Source: Bacillota bacterium (GTDB lineage Bacteria; Bacillota; Dethiobacteria; DTU022). Taken from it: a DNA stretch of 6,002 nucleotides. The notes beneath the pieces were generated by a model that worked only from the letters and a program-made list of their open reading frames with translations, searched no databases and was not told where the DNA came from. The translations under genes were made by a program, and so were the position numbers. Below, piece after piece: positions 5,617 to 6,002 of the stretch (position 1 is the first letter of the stretch; every line of letters begins with the position of its first letter). The stretch lies in assembly GCA_012510325.1 (NCBI GenBank), contig JAAZIG010000188.1, forward strand, positions 1 to 6,002. Reading direction: 5' to 3'.

Positions 5617-5791
5617 GGCAGCGGAATTTTTGGGCTGTGGCTATGACAAGCTGCTTCAGATGTGCCGACGTGGCTTAATTCCTCATTATCGAATTGGTAG
5701 AAGGGTATTTTTCACGAAGGAAAAACTTGTCTCATGGATAGACGAGCAAGAAGAAAGATCGTACACGGTAATGAGTTTTAATGAAGAATGA
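5579..5791 (+). CDS. Excisionase/AlpA-type small DNA-binding protein (HTH_17-like)
   Basis: This 70-residue protein has the MerR-like winged helix of excisionase-family proteins at about residues 8-55. RLLPHEAAEFLGCGYDKLLQMCRRGLIP forms the helix-turn-helix, HYRIGRRVFF the wing, and TKEKLVSWIDEQEE the closing helix. Proteins of this type bend att-site DNA to direct excision, or act as transcription factors for integrase genes (AlpA). ATG 5579 is preceded by GGGGGTGG (5565-5572). It lies 38 bp inside the XRE gene in another frame, which suggests translational coupling. With the att-like fragment at 4037 a role in excision is plausible, but HTH_17 proteins are also common as plain regulators. 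Confidence 0.8.
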   Translation: MIRIQKTRLLPHEAAEFLGCGYDKLLQMCRRGLIPHYRIGRRVFFTKEKLVSWIDEQEERSYTVMSFNEE

Positions 5792-5797
5792 AAGACG

Positions 5798-5833
5798 AAA
5801 AAAGTAGAAGCCCAGCTGCGGTACCGGGCTTCT
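5798..5833 (-). terminator. Hairpin with minus-strand terminator form
   Basis: AGAAGCCC (5806-5813) pairs perfectly with GGGCTTCT (5826-5833) around a 12-base loop. On the plus strand no T-run follows. On the minus strand the stem is followed by AC and six T residues (complement of 5798-5803), the form of a terminator for leftward transcripts. On the plus strand it may act as an mRNA-stabilising hairpin between genes. Confidence 0.5.
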
Positions 5834-5866
5834 CGGAAGAGTGAAAAAAGAAAGGCGGAAAATTCA

Positions 5867-6002
5867 ATGTCTAAACATATTTTACCACCAAAGCCCCCAA
5901 AAAGCAAATGGCCGAATCTTTTGATTGTAAACTGTTACGCCCGTTCACGACGAACCGAGTTTTTAGATTCGCTGCGGCTTGAAGATGCCTGCAGCATTGA
6001 AC
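5867..6002 (+). CDS. Unrecognised gene, 5' part only (cut by window end)
   Basis: ATG 5867 opens 45 codons without a stop to the window end, with AAGGCGG at 5852-5858 eight bases upstream. The peptide begins MSKHILPPKPPKSKWPNLL, a proline- and lysine-rich N-terminus followed by a hydrophobic stretch (LLIVNCYARS) and a charged helix-like region. I do not recognise it. It continues the XRE and excisionase-type operon direction, 75 bp after the latter, with the hairpin at 5806-5833 between. Confidence 0.55.
   Translation, partial: MSKHILPPKPPKSKWPNLLIVNCYARSRRTEFLDSLRLEDACSIE

Larger units (their letters stand above)
4037..6002. mobile_element. Left end of a putative tRNA-integrated element (runs past window end)
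   Basis: The region begins at a tRNA 3'-end fragment. It is more AT-rich than the left part: one 60-bp line at 4381 counts 23 G+C, against 39 for a line at 1201 in ligA. It carries an XRE regulator, an excisionase-type protein and genes without housekeeping matches. No integrase, relaxase, capsid or replication gene can be recognised within the window, so the element type (prophage, satellite, integrative element) is open. The boundary is inferred from the fragment, not from a second att copy. Confidence 0.6.

Noticed and set aside
1..6002. CRISPR array, rRNA or complete tRNA
   Set aside because: No regularly spaced repeat series, rRNA segment or full cloverleaf was seen on either strand.

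Overview
The window reads as bacterial chromosome followed by the left end of an integrated genetic element. The host is probably a Firmicute (Clostridia-like). The signs are strong AGGAGG-type ribosome binding sites, use of TTG and GTG starts, a stretch resembling the B12-binding part of methylmalonyl-CoA mutase, and short hairpin repeats of a kind I recall from Clostridia. No species can be named from this sequence alone.

Positions 1-4036 are the chromosomal part, GC-rich and entirely plus-strand. In order they hold: the 3' end of a cobalamin-binding mutase domain gene; two tandem 37-bp hairpin repeats; a complete NAD+-dependent DNA ligase (ligA); a 205-bp spacer packed with short repeats and a possible terminator; a rhomboid-fold membrane protein without the catalytic serine motif; a NYN/LabA-like putative ribonuclease; and a probably bidirectional terminator.

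At 4037-4059, on the minus strand, lie 23 bases that match the T-loop to CCA end of a tRNA, most likely tRNA-Trp. The 5' part of the tRNA is absent. To the right the base composition becomes AT-rich and the content changes to element-type genes. The simplest reading is that this is the distal attachment site (attL-like) of an element integrated into a tRNA-Trp gene. The element runs rightwards past the window end.

The element part (4037-6002) holds a strong plus-oriented terminator, a minus-strand 358-residue protein of unknown function, and a compact divergent control region with a 20-bp palindrome and interlocked promoters. Next come a 78-residue XRE/Cro-type regulator, an overlapping 70-residue excisionase/AlpA-type DNA-binding protein, and the start of an unrecognised gene cut by the window edge. 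The layout resembles a phage-like or integrative-element switch. The regulator probably acts on the palindrome to choose between the unknown protein and its own operon. No integrase is visible; if the interpretation is right it should lie to the right, near an intact tRNA-Trp.
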